DNA of 64,000 nucleotides, taken from Cercophora sp. LCS_1 (lineage: Eukaryota > Ascomycota > Sordariomycetes > Sordariales > Lasiosphaeriaceae). Each line of letters starts with the position of its first letter. Within the stretch, counting starts at the first letter, position 1. The position numbers and the translations under genes are program-made. The stretch is from NCBI GenBank assembly GCA_036250225.1, contig JAPZLL010000003.1, positions 186,001-250,000 on the forward strand, written 5' to 3'. Positions 20,275-32,087 of the stretch are shown piece after piece. The notes under the pieces were generated by a model. The model saw only the letters and a program-made list of their open reading frames with translations, had not been told where the DNA came from and ran no database searches.

Positions 20275-23200
20275 CTACTGTCTATCTCTGACAACAAGCC
20301 TACACGCTTTCCTCGAATGCCAAATCCTCCTCTCCCTCTTCCCCAGCACGGCATCCATCATGAGCGTTTCTGTCTCCGACCTCGGCCTCCCTCCGGTTCT
20401 TGACGCCCGTTTAATCTCCCTCTCCCTCTCTTCCTCGCGGCTGGGCACCCACAGCCTCGTTTCCTCTACGCTCGCCGCCATTTCAAACTCGCCCCTACAC
20501 AGAGCCGTCACGCCAGATGTCACCTCGACGCTCCCTTTACCAGGCAACATGGGCAAAACTTGTTGCAGTGTCCCGTTCCAAGCAAACTTGCGCGTGAAAT
20601 CCAGCGCCACGTTCAGCGGCCGGTGGCACAGCGCAGGCATGATTCGTAGCATGGGATAAACAGGAGCATCTGTGCGGTTTGTAACCCGTACGCGGAGCTC
20701 AAAGAACTCGTCGACGAACACGACGTTATTAGCGTCTTTGTATTCGCCATCGCTTGGCGCCGTGGCAGGGTCGACAACTTCGATCTGGATGTCGACTTCA
20801 TCAATCTTGATGGCTTCGATCATCCTCGACGTCAGTCGCATGCTCCGAAGCTCGACCGCGCCTCTTCTCTCGGCTCCTGAGGTGGCGCGCCACGATGCCT
20901 TCAACGAGTCGAGGATGCGCTCACGATACCAGAATGCCTCGCGGTTAGCGCGTTCCAGCTCGGGCGAGATCTTGGTGCTGACGACGAACTGTCTCTGACG
21001 GGTTGGGTTGAGGGCCGGGATGAAGGCGTGTGGGTCGTCGAGGTATACCCGCTTGATTGGCAGTATGACGCGGTTCGTGTTGCCAGGTAAGATCAGCTCC
21101 TCGACGCGGGCGCCGTCATCGGACCCTAGCTCGACCAGCATGTTACTCGGCCACGAGTTTCGCAGGTCCAAGAGGAGGAGGCAGTGATCGTCAGGCGTGA
21201 AGCTGGCCGTGGGCTTCTCTTGGAATCCAGTGCGTTTCCAAAGGGGCTCCGGGATTGCGCCCTGAAGCGGGAGGACATCAATCCTCGCTACATCGACGCT
21301 AGCGTTGACTGTGACGGTAAGTTGTTGTGAGACACGCCGCGTGTAGAACTTGTCGGCAATTTCATCGTGCGGGACACCCAGATGGGCGTAGTCAACCTGA
21401 ATTGTACCGCTTGTGAGGCCGGGCTTCCCGAGCACTTCGAAATCAAACGTCGATATCTGCCCCGGCGGGATAAATCGTTTGCCATCACCACGATTTCTGA
21501 GTTTGAGTGCCTGCTTCTTGGCGAGGATAAGCTCGTATTCGTAGAGCTCTGCAGCCGTTGCTTCCCGGTCGTTGAGCGCAGTCTGCAGCGCCTCCTGTGT
21601 TGAGTCTTGAAATGAGAAGAGCAAAAAGTCTACTGGAGTTGTTTTTGACAGATTCTCAAGCGTGACCGAAAAGGCCTGGCGCTCGCCTTCCAGGATCATA
21701 ACCGAAGACTGCGGGAGCGTCGATGACTTGACCACAACGACGGGTTGTTGCGCAATGACTGTGAGCTCGACATGTTCTGGCTTCAGTTTCTGCACGGCCG
21801 GCGACGGGCTTGCCGCATGCAACCCCAATGCGCCTAGCCCGATGGCCTTGATCTTTGTTTCGTCTTCGGGGGTCCACGGCTCTGCGAACAGAGGAAACCT
21901 TCTCTCCCGGCAGCCGCGGATTTTTATCACGGCCCCTGTGATTTTCAACGCACCCGCAGCCTTTGGTGTTCCAGTGATTCTCAAGATTTGCGTCCGGAAT
22001 GGCCCGATGACAGTGCTCTCGACTGCCGACTCGAATTCTGCGCCCTCGGTCTCAAGTTTGATGCTCTCCACATCCACCTCAATCTCGTACGGGTTCTGTA
22101 GCGTCATGCGGAAACTAGCCGTCTCGCCCGCCACCAACACCCGCTCGACAGCCGAAGTATCTGGCTGCTTTAAAAAGGGGTTATAAATAAAGGGATTGAC
22201 GTCCTGAGAAGCTCTCGCTGTTACGGCGTCCGGCAGAACGCTCTTAGCATGCTGGACAGGTGTCCGCGTGGGGGGCAGAGGTTCCAACTTGATGGCCCGC
22301 AGGAGAAACTCATCCCAGTAGTCGGCCAAGTGGCCCATCCCCAGCCGTTTTGACAAGTTTGCCGTTTTAGATATGCCCGAGATGAGCTTTGTCTGTTCCT
22401 CCTTCGAGATAGCGGGATACGCGCCATGACGCTTCGGTCCAACCGCGACACCGGTTCCCGCTGTTCGCAGAAGATCGCTCGAGTATTTCAACACGCCCGA
22501 AAAGTCCGGAAGAGCCTCGGACAGATTGATGCAAGACCTGAGAATGTTGAGTTTGACGTTTTGCATCCCGAAAAACCTCGCTGCAGACTGTCTTTGTATT
22601 CTTTCCAAGACCCCGCCGTCCGAGTTGTCGAGGGCCGTGGAGACCGAATCCTCGCCCACTATGCCATAGGTCTTGAGCAGAAGCGACAGAAAAGCATCAA
22701 TGCCGTGCTCAATGTCACCCTCCCCAAGCTCGAGGGCGCCAGCACTGTGCCCGTTGGGGCCGTTCAATGCCACCAGACCGGCAGCGGGATGGATACCAAC
22801 GTCGGCGGCTCCTCGAGTCCTCGCCTCCACAAGACCGCCGATCAAAATGGTCACAAGCTCCCTGACAACCATGGCCTTCTTTCGCTGAAGACCCAGCACA
22901 CCCAGCACGGATGCTATCCCACTGAGAATGACTATTCGGTCCGTTGTGGTCAGCAACTCCGAGGACGATGTCGGAAACGCTTGAAATAGCAAGGATACGA
23001 TCAATCTCCTGTTCGGAACAATATTAAATCTTGGGGAAGAGGTCAACGGCTTCTCGGGGAGTGCCCCAAAGACCATCATGTCCAGTGTCTGCCGGTTTAG
23101 CTCGCCCTCCGCAACATGTAAAGCGGTGAGTATTTTGCAGAACCTGATGTAGGTCTCAGAAAGGGGTAACGGTGGAAGGCGCTCCGCCGATATCCTCGAG

Positions 23201-24665
23201 TACAGACCGATAACTCGCTCAAGCAGATCGGGCATGTAGACTTGGAGGTGTCGCAGCCACCGAGGTTGCTTCGGGTATTTTGCCTCCACTTCCTGTAGCT
23301 GGGCCAAAATACTCGACCCCTTTTCTGGTGGAGGATGCAGAATGGTTGGGACTTGAAATTCCAGCCCCTTCCAAGCTAGTAAAAGCAGGCTGATAGTAAT
23401 GAGCTCCAGCGCCTTTCCGTGCCAAACATGATCATTAATCGATTTGGCAACGGTGGCAGCCTCGCTCAGCTCTTTCACGGCGGTACTCCAGAGACCTGCC
23501 TGGAGGTATAGCGAACCAAGAACGATCTGAACTCGGCATTTTCCCTTGGCCCTCCACCTGTCATTAAGACCACCGGGGCCGAATCCCTGGACGGATATTC
23601 TATCTTGGCTTTGAGTTCGGAACCCTTCGGCTGTGTCTGGGCGCGCTGGAGCATGCTGTTCCGGGCTGGTAGGTTCTGAGCCGTTGACCGCTCCGTTCAT
23701 TTCATCAAATGTCGTAGGTGGATTTGAAAGGCCGCTCCGGCTCCCCGAAGGTGTTGATGGCCGGTTCGGCGTAGAGCCGCCTGACCCGAACACACCGTTT
23801 TTGGAGGGAACTGGTGGCATGGACATGCGCACGTGGCTCCGGTCAGCAATCCCGCTTGCCGAGCTTGACCGCATTCCCGTTGGCAAAGCATATTGGGAGT
23901 TTCTCCTAGTCAGTCCCGTTGGTTCTTCCCCAGGAGCAGACGGTCCATTGGTCGGACGGCCGGAAGGGTTCCCGGGCGAGTCTATGTACGACATGCCCTC
24001 GTATGATTTTGCCAGCGTAGTCATCTCGGCCAAAACCAGGGCTGATATATCGCACATCACCGTCTTCATCGTTGTCCTCCTGTGCTGCTCTGCGGGAGGG
24101 ATAACCAAGATGCCCTCCGGGATTGTGAGTTTCTCCTTGGGCGCAACATAGTCAAAAACCAACACCTGGTGTGCCAGTATTTTGGGGTAGCGATCTCTTA
24201 GCTCCTCCAGCTCTTGATCCAAGCCTCGTATGTTTGTCTCCTCGACCGTCCTGCCAGTTGACATGCGCTTGGTGTTGGCGAACACGCCGCTCGACAACTC
24301 GGCGCCGTCAGCTACGGCGATGAGGGCTAGGGGTTCTCGGTACAAATCGAAAGGGGAGAGGGCAAGGTGCGAAGCCGGCGTTTGGTGCGTGATGAGCTCG
24401 TAAAACATTGCGCCGTCAGGGAAGGCCAAGGGGGAGAACATGTCTACGGGCGACACGGGTCAGTACAGCCGGGAACAAGTGTGGAAAGGGTTGTCGTACT
24501 CCGATGGGGGCGCCCATCGGGGCTGATGTCGCGCAAATGGACAACATGTTCGGCGTGGAGGCGATCGACAAACGTGTTGAACCGTTCTCGCTTGATGCGG
24601 CCGATGGGCAGCACCAGTGCCTTGACCCTTGCTGGCGCGATGGGTAGGAGGGGATCCAGAGACAT
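20275..24665 (-). CDS. TRS120: TRAPPII complex subunit TRS120/TRAPPC9 (HypA-like)
   Basis: Exon 1 (24665-24500) and exon 2 (24443-20275), separated by a 56-nt intron (GTACGA donor, CTGAC branch, GTAG acceptor, phase 1), give 1444 aa, close to the fungal family size. The N-terminus (MSLDPLLPIAPARVKALVLP, then GRIKRERF and FPDGAMFYELI) is the conserved TRS120 opening. A long alpha-solenoid middle contains the LGSLYLQAGLWSTAVKELSEA repeat-like helices. The C-terminal half is beta-rich, with immunoglobulin-like segments (GETASFRMTLQNPYEIEVDV; LSKTTPVDFLLFSFQD; LGVPHDEIADKFYTRRV). TRS120 is a scaffold of TRAPPII, the GEF for Rab11/Ypt31 at the late Golgi; in Aspergillus the orthologue hypA is needed for hyphal tip growth. 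A disordered Ser/Pro insert occupies about residues 205-330. The start was taken at the second in-frame Met, matching the conserved N-terminus. Confidence 0.92.
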
Positions 24666-25362
24666 TATCGCGCTGCTGTCATCCCCACGTATCAAATATT
24701 ACAAGGGTAGCGGGGTGCACGTCAGGGCGAACGGGTTCTGGGCATGTCGCGGTCGAGTTGTCGTGCGGCGCATCGGGGTCGAGGATCGAGGGTTGAGTGC
24801 CGTCGAACAGACCGCCTCCAGGGTCGCACACGCCGCAACAGCTCTGTTCCCAGAGTGGTGGCAACGAGAGTGGAAACCCTGTCTAGGTATTGTTTTTCTC
24901 TACCCAGAGAAGTCGGCAAGTGGTGTGTTGCAGAGCTCCGTTGCGAACTGTGCCTGTGAGGTGTTTGTGCAGAATACATGCTCCCAAGTGGCAGTGACAG
25001 CTTGCTTGCCATCAAGCCCCGTTTGCCGGGATGTTTCAACGGCAGTCGCTATGATTGGCCGGGAAGGACCCAGTCCAGAAGGTGAGCCCCTGCATCGCGG
25101 CCGAACCCCACCAAGCGTCAAGCCTCCCGTCCCCTGGGAAGACTGGAGCTATGCCTCAGAACTCAAAAATCGAACGTACATTTGTGTTCATTCAAACCGT
25201 ACCTGTATTGATGAGCCCCCGGACTCTAGTAGCTATGGAATAAAAAGACAGACCAGGTCGAATATCCAATCATCCACGGCACCGGGACACGCCAATACGC
25301 CGTCTCCTGAGCAGCATTTGGCTGCATTCGTTTCCCAAGATGATTATCCGCATAACACATTA
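24666..25362. promoter_or_regulatory. Promoter region of TRS120 and 3' end of the TPT-family gene
   Basis: About 0.7 kb between two minus-strand genes. A long plus-strand open frame crosses it but continues antisense into TRS120 and has no protein-like features. Confidence 0.4.
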
Positions 25363-26787
25363 TCAAACTCCCCTTGATGACAATTGCGTGAGGGTGGGCG
25401 TGTAACCTCCGCCATACAAGAACCCCGAGACCAGTACAACAATTGTGAAGATGGCCGCGCCCGTGAACAGGCCTCGGCGCACTGCGGGCGGAAGGCTGTG
25501 TTCGGTACCGTGAGGTGCTTCCCAAACCGCCTTGAGCCAGGACGCAAAGCCTACGGTGACGGTAGCAATCTGCTCCCACCCGAGGGAGTAGTAAACGAGA
25601 CCGGCAAGGGCGATTCCGTAACCGAGGAACTGGAGAGCTGAAATGGTGGTGTTCCAAATGAGGACCGAGACTCCAACCAACAGGATGTTCTTCAGGATTC
25701 CCGTGAGTGTCATGACGAGACCTGATGTCTTACCAATCTTCAAAAAAAAAAAAAAAAATCGGTATTAGCGTCTGCTCAGCCCGAGCGCAGAGAACAGGTG
25801 AACTCACCAAAAACACACTGCTCACGTTGAGCATAAAGGCAACCATTGCGTTCAAGACCATGATTCCGTATCCAGCCTTGGCGATATCAGCCGGGTTGAA
25901 GCTGTGAGCCTCCGCCATGCCAGCAATAAAAATATTCATAACAGCGCATACGGGGGCGTAGTAGTATAGGCTGACGAGGGGATCCATCTTTTGGCCTTCT
26001 CCCGAGAGCAAGACCTGGATCATGATGAGTCGCATGGCTTCAAACACAATGCCGCCGACCTGGTACAGGAACCCGGTCATACTGAAGGCAATCTCGCCAT
26101 AGCTGGCAAGTGCCACGCCGGCGACAATGACAAGGACGTTGAGAAATCGTTTGAGGGAGGGTTGTTCGACACGCCAAGCCCAAGCCGTGAGCAGGACGGC
26201 AACAGGGGCGGCCGACTTCAGCATTTGGATGAAAGCCACGCTGAGGTAGAGATAGACCATATTGCTGCACACCAGACTGGCGCTATACAGCAACCCAATG
26301 GGAACGATGGCGCGGAGGTAAGTGCGTCCTGTCATCTGTACCGTTTTCCGGCCATCGAGTAGTGTTGTCGTCCGCGCCAAGATCTGCGTCGCAAGGGTTG
26401 CAAAGACAAGGTGCCAACATGTTAGTATTGCGGCTGTCCTGAAGTTAGTCTTGACTTCAAGTAAATTCCAGCTGAGCAGATCGCATACGGTATTCTATGA
26501 CAGAGTTAGCAAACACACACTTCGGGTTAATGAAAGGTGCTCTTACTGAATCCCCTGTTGTCAATCAACCATTTGTTGAAGAGGATGGTTGAGTTGGAAA
26601 AGAAGATCCAACTCCTACATTGAAACTATCAGCACGCAGAATTCAGAAATAATTCATCCTGGACTTACGCAATGAAGAAAATAGGGTGAAGCGATCTAGA
26701 GCTATTTGCAACGGGTTGCAATTGGGCCTTTTCCTCTTCAGCAGCGAGTCCCTGCTCAGGATCCCGCTCATCCCTTTCTGTAGCCAT
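25363..26787 (-). CDS. Triose-phosphate transporter (TPT/DMT) family membrane carrier
   Basis: Five exons: 26787-26669, 26614-26547, 26494-26489, 26433-25808 and 25737-25363, giving 397 aa. The third exon is only 6 nt (AATACC) and supplies parts of the residues in G-F-K-Y-P-A; including it restores the conserved family sequence between WIFFSNSTILFNKWL and ILTCWHLVFATL. Introns are 52-70 nt with consensus donors; the last has a T17 tract before its acceptor. A hydrophilic acidic N-terminus of about 35 residues precedes roughly ten hydrophobic helices, including YSASLVCSNMVYLYLSVAF, FIQMLKSAAPVAVLL and ISALQFLGYGIALAGLVYY. KSAAP and KTSGLVMTLTGILKN are typical TPT-domain motifs. Members move phosphorylated sugars or nucleotide sugars across Golgi/ER membranes; the substrate here is not deducible. 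Confidence 0.9.
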
Positions 26788-28121
26788 CCACGCGTCTGGG
26801 TAAAGTCGGCGCGCCTTTGCGAAAACAACAACAGAACCTTCTTTGCAGCTAAAAAGAAAGATTCGCGGTGATGCGGGCAACAATCCCGTATCCCTCAACA
26901 GCTCACTCAAGACCCAAGACCCTAAGGATAGGCAGCTAAATAACCCGTTCGTTTCCGTAGGGCTTCGCGAGTTGAGGTGGGATCAGCTAAGGAGCGGATG
27001 CGACGCTTGTGGGCTCCGTGAGCGACCAGGTAGAAATACAGAGATCAAAGAGCGACTGGAATGCGCGACGCCGCGAAGCAAATGGGTACGGAATGGAGAG
27101 GTGTCTGGGGATGGAATGAAGTCGAGAGAGTATTTGACCGGGTTTGATGGTGGTTTTGCTCGCTCGTTCAGCTCCCCATCGATTCATGCACGACCACAGG
27201 GAGAGGTGAAAGGATCCGAGCCGTGACAGGGACCATTGAACGCCAGGCGCCCTTCAGCCCGCCACGAGGGGCCCATCTCCTGGGAGCCGCACACGTAATT
27301 TTACAACCAGGCTGGCTGGTTATTGGCTGATGCTGCCCATCACCCTGGTCTCAGGTCAGAGAGACTAAGCCGCCAGGGACGCGCGACCTGACCTTCCCAA
27401 CCGGAGTCTTCTCCTTGCAAGCTGTTTGGGGAAAAGCCCGGCCGATATCCCCCCTTAAGCCCCTATTGGCATTTCCGCGTCCTACTAACTACACGTGCGG
27501 TGCTCACACGAAGCAATCCGTGTCCCCGAAGGAAAAGGGTTTGCAGCATGCCAGTGCAACGCGACTTTCCCCAGATAATCGGATACGAGAACAAGACTTC
27601 GAGAGCCCCACCAAAATCCCGTCATCCCAATCCAGTGGTTCCTGACGAAAATAGCATCGGCGGGGTGTGGATAACCTTAAGTCAGCCCAGACGTTGCAAC
27701 ACCGCCGAGAAATCCAGCCAAGCCGTTAATTCTTTCCACCTCCGGATGAAACAAACGTGGGCATCACGGGTTCGGCAGCAATTGGGACTTTCAACTTTGT
27801 TTCAACAAAAAGTAAAGGTGCGGTGTTGCAACTGTCACGCAGGAACAACACTCGAGTTTTTGAGAGAGCATCATCGCATTGAGTGTGTTACAATCGGAGC
27901 TGAGGCCCGGCCTGCTAACCCTGTCCGGAGGCGATAGCTCCATGTTCGAAATCGTACATCGAGACGCCACTTGATGCAAAAACTGAACCTTGAATGCAAG
28001 AGCCCTCCAACCCAGTACCCAACCGAACTTGCACCACACTCGGTTGTCTAGAGTCCATGGTATCCGCTAGAAACGCCAACGCTATGCCTTGATAAAATGA
28101 GATGCCTTCATGTTCCCGCTG
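26788..28121. other. Intergenic, promoter of the TPT-family gene
   Basis: About 1.3 kb between two minus-strand genes. A 145-codon plus-strand frame at 27500-27937 lacks protein-like composition. No RNA gene or repeat seen. Confidence 0.4.
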
Positions 28122-30332
28122 TTAAAGCCCGTCGTCGCCGTCATCATCTGGAAGGGGTGTTGTTACAGCAGCATTTAGTAGCCCCTCCTGCCGAGCTACA
28201 TCGCCCACACAGTTGACAGGTGTTCTTGTGCCACCACTCAGTTCCAAGTCGGGAGGGGTATCGCGGACGCTGCCCGACGAGCTGCTCTGAGTACCCGCCG
28301 GGGCATCCGCTTCGGAGAGTCGGATAGAATCCGGGTCCACACAGTCATAAAACAACATAAAAACACCGCCCTGGGCGAGAACGACCGACTCGTCTACTTT
28401 TGTGACATCCTGGTCGCTGAGTCTCCACCAGTCAGTTGTCGCCTCGTCTTCATAAGCCGAGTCGTCGTCCTTCCCGTTGTCAACTTCCATTTCTGCCCCA
28501 GTCTTATCCTCTTCGCGCTCCGCAGTCGTTGATTCCCGGGTCTGGTTTGTCTTCGCCCCGGCACTATCCTCAGTCTCGGTGCTATCTCCCAGGTCTGAAC
28601 CGTCCAAACTGGGCAGGTCATCTCCCTCGGTCGCGAGTTGTGGGGGTTTCTTGCTCATTGTTTCCTTCGGCCCACGACCGGTCGTAGTATGCCTTCTGTA
28701 GCACACATAATGGCCATTTTCGTGGCGTCCATAATGTGTGATTACAGCGCGCAGCTCGTAGATTGGGCCCGTAATCTTCGACGGGTGTGAATCTCCAGCC
28801 ACCATCGAAGAGAGAGGGTCCAGTAACCACCGCTCTTCATCTCCAACACCGCTTGGTAGTTGCTCGTCCGTCATGGATTCTTCAACGCTAGCCCCACTTG
28901 GAGTGTCGTCGGCACTTCCCAGACACCACGGCCCGAGGTCCAAAATCTTGGGAAATCTGACTGCCGCCAAGTTCTTGAACATACCGCCTGTTCTCTCGTC
29001 GAACACGGATCGGTTCATATGGATTGCTAGACTCCGCGGAGGACGCGATACGACAACCTGCTTAGTCTTGGTCGAGGCCACTCGTTGCTTGGGCGGTATT
29101 TTGCATCTCTCCAACAACGTTTTGTCGTCGAACACGTCATCTTCCAACGCTTCCTCAACGGCTACTAGTCGTGCCCTCATCTCAGCGCTGTCGGGGCGCT
29201 GTTCTAAAAGCTTTCGGAGAATTGACTGCGCTCTGAGCAGCGAACACTTTGGGCACTCGACCCCATCAATGCGCTCAAGTTTGGTGTAGGTGTCCAGTCT
29301 ATCATAGAGATCATGTTCGGCGCGGTTACCTAGGTTGAGCGTCAGGCAATTGAAGGGGATCATAGAGAGCCCTTCGCAATAACCGCAAGCGACGCAGGCC
29401 ACTCGTTGAGCGACGAGCCCCTCAAGTGGATTGCGACTTAGCCTTGGTTCAGGCCAGATCTTGGGCATGCTCGACACACTCTGGTATCCGCTATCGTCGC
29501 TGTGTTGGCTTGCTGATGCATCGTCAGAAGAGGGCTCGCTTTCGAAGCCTGTGGGTTTGTGCAGGCGTTTCACAGCTTTGGCAATTTCCTTGTCCACCTC
29601 GTCCAGTAACTTCGAGTAGTATTCCTGTGCGTCTTGCTGCTGCCAAGTGCTCATGTTCTTCAACACACCTGGCGTCCATAGGGTCTTGCCATTGTTTGAA
29701 GAGTCGTTGAGGTCCGAGATCAAAGTTCGCAGCGCATCGGTCGTGCGTTCGACTGGTCGGCCATCGGCTGGCGCAGGTATGCAAGACAGATAGCTCGGGA
29801 GCGGCGAGAGGGAAGCAAGGCTCTGGAGAATACTGTTCTGGTAGCACGAGTTGTCGTAATTTCCCAGTCCGGGTGGTTGATCGTTTGCATTCTTGCCGAG
29901 TGTTGCGCCAGATAACCCTGCCAGACTGTTTCTGCCCGCTTGTGATACCGACATCAGCAGGCCCCCCGGCTTGTCAACGCCCAACAACTTTCGCAGGACA
30001 TCGCTCTTGGCCGCGTGGCTGTTCGTCGTCTGTGTTTGAAGCATCGCAGATGGGAAGAGGGGTGGATCGAGCCAGCGCTCAAGAGTATAGAGTGCTTTTG
30101 CTGGGATTAAGAAGACCAGGCAGTCCCAGAGAAAGGACGAAAGCGGGGGGACTCGACCTTGTTGAGCGGCGCCCTGGTAGAGGACGGTAACAACGACAAG
30201 AGCAATCGCTAGAATGCTGCCCGGGCTCTGAAATCGCTCCCACAAGCCTTGCTTTGAGTAGTAGGCTTGGTATAAGTCGGGGCGGTGGTAGGCGTCGTGG
30301 TGACTCAGGACGCGCTTGACGTCGGAGTTCAT
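28122..30332 (-). CDS. UBP1: Membrane-anchored ubiquitin carboxyl-terminal hydrolase UBP1-like
   Basis: Single exon, 736 aa. Two hydrophobic segments lie near residues 38-57 (SILAIALVVVTVLYQGAA) and 63-83 (SSFLWDCLVFLIPAKALYTL), consistent with ER membrane anchoring as in yeast Ubp1. The USP catalytic domain starts near residue 153 with the Cys box GLGNYDNSCYQNSILQSL, which departs from the usual NLGNTCYMNS. A zinc-ribbon-like pair is visible (CVACGYC and CPKC), and the His box reads ITHYGRHENGHYVCYRR, followed by WWRLSDQDV and GGVFMLFYDC. All catalytic residues appear intact, so an active cysteine deubiquitinase is expected. A long acidic, disordered insert sits between the His box and WWRLSDQ. 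The C-terminal tail after the domain is short and Ser/Thr-rich. It shares a 0.5-kb divergent promoter with ALB1. Confidence 0.9.
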   Translation of the reverse strand: MNSDVKRVLSHHDAYHRPDLYQAYYSKQGLWERFQSPGSILAIALVVVTVLYQGAAQQGRVPPLSSFLWDCLVFLIPAKALYTLERWLDPPLFPSAMLQTQTTNSHAAKSDVLRKLLGVDKPGGLLMSVSQAGRNSLAGLSGATLGKNANDQPPGLGNYDNSCYQNSILQSLASLSPLPSYLSCIPAPADGRPVERTTDALRTLISDLNDSSNNGKTLWTPGVLKNMSTWQQQDAQEYYSKLLDEVDKEIAKAVKRLHKPTGFESEPSSDDASASQHSDDSGYQSVSSMPKIWPEPRLSRNPLEGLVAQRVACVACGYCEGLSMIPFNCLTLNLGNRAEHDLYDRLDTYTKLERIDGVECPKCSLLRAQSILRKLLEQRPDSAEMRARLVAVEEALEDDVFDDKTLLERCKIPPKQRVASTKTKQVVVSRPPRSLAIHMNRSVFDERTGGMFKNLAAVRFPKILDLGPWCLGSADDTPSGASVEESMTDEQLPSGVGDEERWLLDPLSSMVAGDSHPSKITGPIYELRAVITHYGRHENGHYVCYRRHTTTGRGPKETMSKKPPQLATEGDDLPSLDGSDLGDSTETEDSAGAKTNQTRESTTAEREEDKTGAEMEVDNGKDDDSAYEDEATTDWWRLSDQDVTKVDESVVLAQGGVFMLFYDCVDPDSIRLSEADAPAGTQSSSSGSVRDTPPDLELSGGTRTPVNCVGDVARQEGLLNAAVTTPLPDDDGDDGL

Positions 30333-30864
30333 CGTGGTGCGTGCAGTTGCGGCACCGATGGACTTGCTTGAGAAAGCTCCAAGTTGTGGGGACTCTCGAC
30401 TCAGAGCTTAAACAATGGTCGTTAAAGTTGTACGTGAGATGGCGAAGCGCGGTTCCATGACCAAAGTAGGTTTGTTTCTTTGAACCTTGTCGTGGACAGA
30501 ACTCCGTCGGCACAAAGGGTTGCCGTTGAACTAGGTGGCATTGACGAGAAAGGTACGAATTGGAGGAGAGCTTCGGTTTTGTGTTGGTTGGCTGGTTCAA
30601 ACTTCGCAGGCGACCTGGCTGCAGACGGTTTCTTGGCAGCCACGCACTGACACGGGTTGCCATCTGCCTTTGGTTAGTCGCGAACTGTTCGGCAGCCGGG
30701 TGGGCACCCAAGCACCCTGCTGGCATGCTTGGCAAGGATAAGCTATCGAGTTTGGTGGGGTTAAAAAAGTTGGGCGAAATGTCAAAATGGTGTTCCGCAT
30801 CTAGATAGTGGGAAAAACCACCCGACATCGATTGTGCCGCCGTATTGCTGAAAATCATAACAAG
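30333..30864. promoter_or_regulatory. Divergent promoter between UBP1 and ALB1
   Basis: 532 bp separate the two divergent start codons, with no coding frame of its own. Confidence 0.5.
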
Positions 30865-31464
30865 ATGGCAAAAGGCACAGTCGCAAAGGGCAGAACCGGT
30901 ATGTCTCTTTGAACCACCTTGTCCCTTGTTACTGACACAAATTCAGGGCCCTCGAAACGCTCCCGCGCCGCGAGACGAGCAACAGACGTTGACATTGACA
31001 CTGACAAATCGCTGAAAAATGTCAAGGTCCCCGAAGATTCCAGCGAAAAGAGGCCCTCGGTACTCGCGGTGCACCGAGCGGCCGGAGTATCCAAGAAGAC
31101 CAAACACAAGGTCCTGAGCTCCAAAATGCGAAAGCGACAAGAGAAGAGCATGGACCGCGCCGAAGCCATCATGGATCGGACAGCCAATAAGGTGCAGCGC
31201 AGCAAGCAGAGCTTTAAGGTTATCCAAAGCCGGAAACGAACCTGGGAGGAGGTCAACAAGGACGCAACCGGTACGGAAGTACCCGCCAAGAAGGGAAAGA
31301 GTGCCCAGAGGCAGGCCGAGGATGATGCCGTTGCTGAATTCTACGGCGATGATGATGATGAGGAGATGGATGAAGCGGTGGAAATGCCGCAAGGCTCTGT
31401 GCGACCAGTGATGCCTTCTATACATGCGCCAGTCTCGGGGGATGATGACGAGGAGATTCTTTAG
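30865..31464 (+). CDS. ALB1: Ribosome biogenesis protein ALB1
   Basis: Exon 1 (30865-30898) and exon 2 (30947-31464) are joined across a 48-nt intron (GTATGT donor, ACTGAC branch, TTCAG acceptor), giving 183 aa. The N-terminus MAKGTVAKGRTGPSKRSRAA, followed by RRATD, and the internal KKTKHKVLSSKMRKRQEKS define the small, very basic Alb1 family; the C-terminus is acidic (DDDDEEMDEA, DDDEEIL). In yeast Alb1 binds Arx1 on late pre-60S ribosomal particles and travels from nucleus to cytoplasm; the same role is inferred. Composition (Lys/Arg-rich front, Asp/Glu-rich tail) fits a ribosome-associated factor. The very short first exon would be easily missed, but the splice restores the conserved opening. 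Confidence 0.88.
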
Positions 31465-32087
31465 TTTGTCTTTATTTTCAGGGCACGATCTTCAGTTACG
31501 ATGAGCATCACTGGCGTTCTGGGCATTGCGATATCAGGTCATGAAACGTTAACAGACAAGGCTCAGGCTCATTCTCCTCGGAGCTTGCGGACATGATGGG
31601 GCACTTTCGGTAGTTAGCTGACAAGGCTGTCCTCCTGTCCTCACGGGATCTCAGTCAAAATGATTTCAAGGTATTTCTAGAAGCGTAAGGGCCTTAAATT
31701 TCACATATTAGGTTGCCTGATTCATGGTGTGGGTGCTGGTAGCCACATACTTTTGTATCAGGGTCGTTTCTAGGCCCGACGAAGAGAGGCTTCGGGGTAA
31801 AGGCGTCGTCCGGGACCAGCCGTTGCCGGAGACAAAGGAGCCCCTGAACTCATTGTTTACATGTGGGACACGCTCTAGTTCAAATCCACACAAGGTACGG
31901 ATAAAACTGGGTATCTGTTTTCAATATACTGACAACTAGCATTCTCTCTATTCAGCCGAAGCCAAGAATCCAAATGCTATCTACCCGACAGGATTGGACC
32001 ACCATTCCATCCGTGTAAAACCGAAAACTCAACCGAAAAGTTCGTGTCACCCATGTAGGAAATACGGCTCAAAACGCCTGGGCTAGA
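31465..32087. other. Convergent 3' region between ALB1 and the AMP-binding gene
   Basis: About 0.6 kb without a coding frame of interest. Confidence 0.4.

Noticed and set aside
20003..20659. 218-codon plus-strand frame antisense to the TRS120 C-terminus
   Set aside because: Ser/Leu-rich shadow of the opposite coding strand.
24367..25377. 336-codon plus-strand open frame over the TRS120 5' end
   Set aside because: Overlaps the conserved TRS120 N-terminus and intron on the other strand; Arg/Ser/Cys-rich composition typical of a shadow frame.
27500..27937. 145-codon plus-strand frame in the gap upstream of the TPT-family gene
   Set aside because: Composition near random and no recognisable motif.
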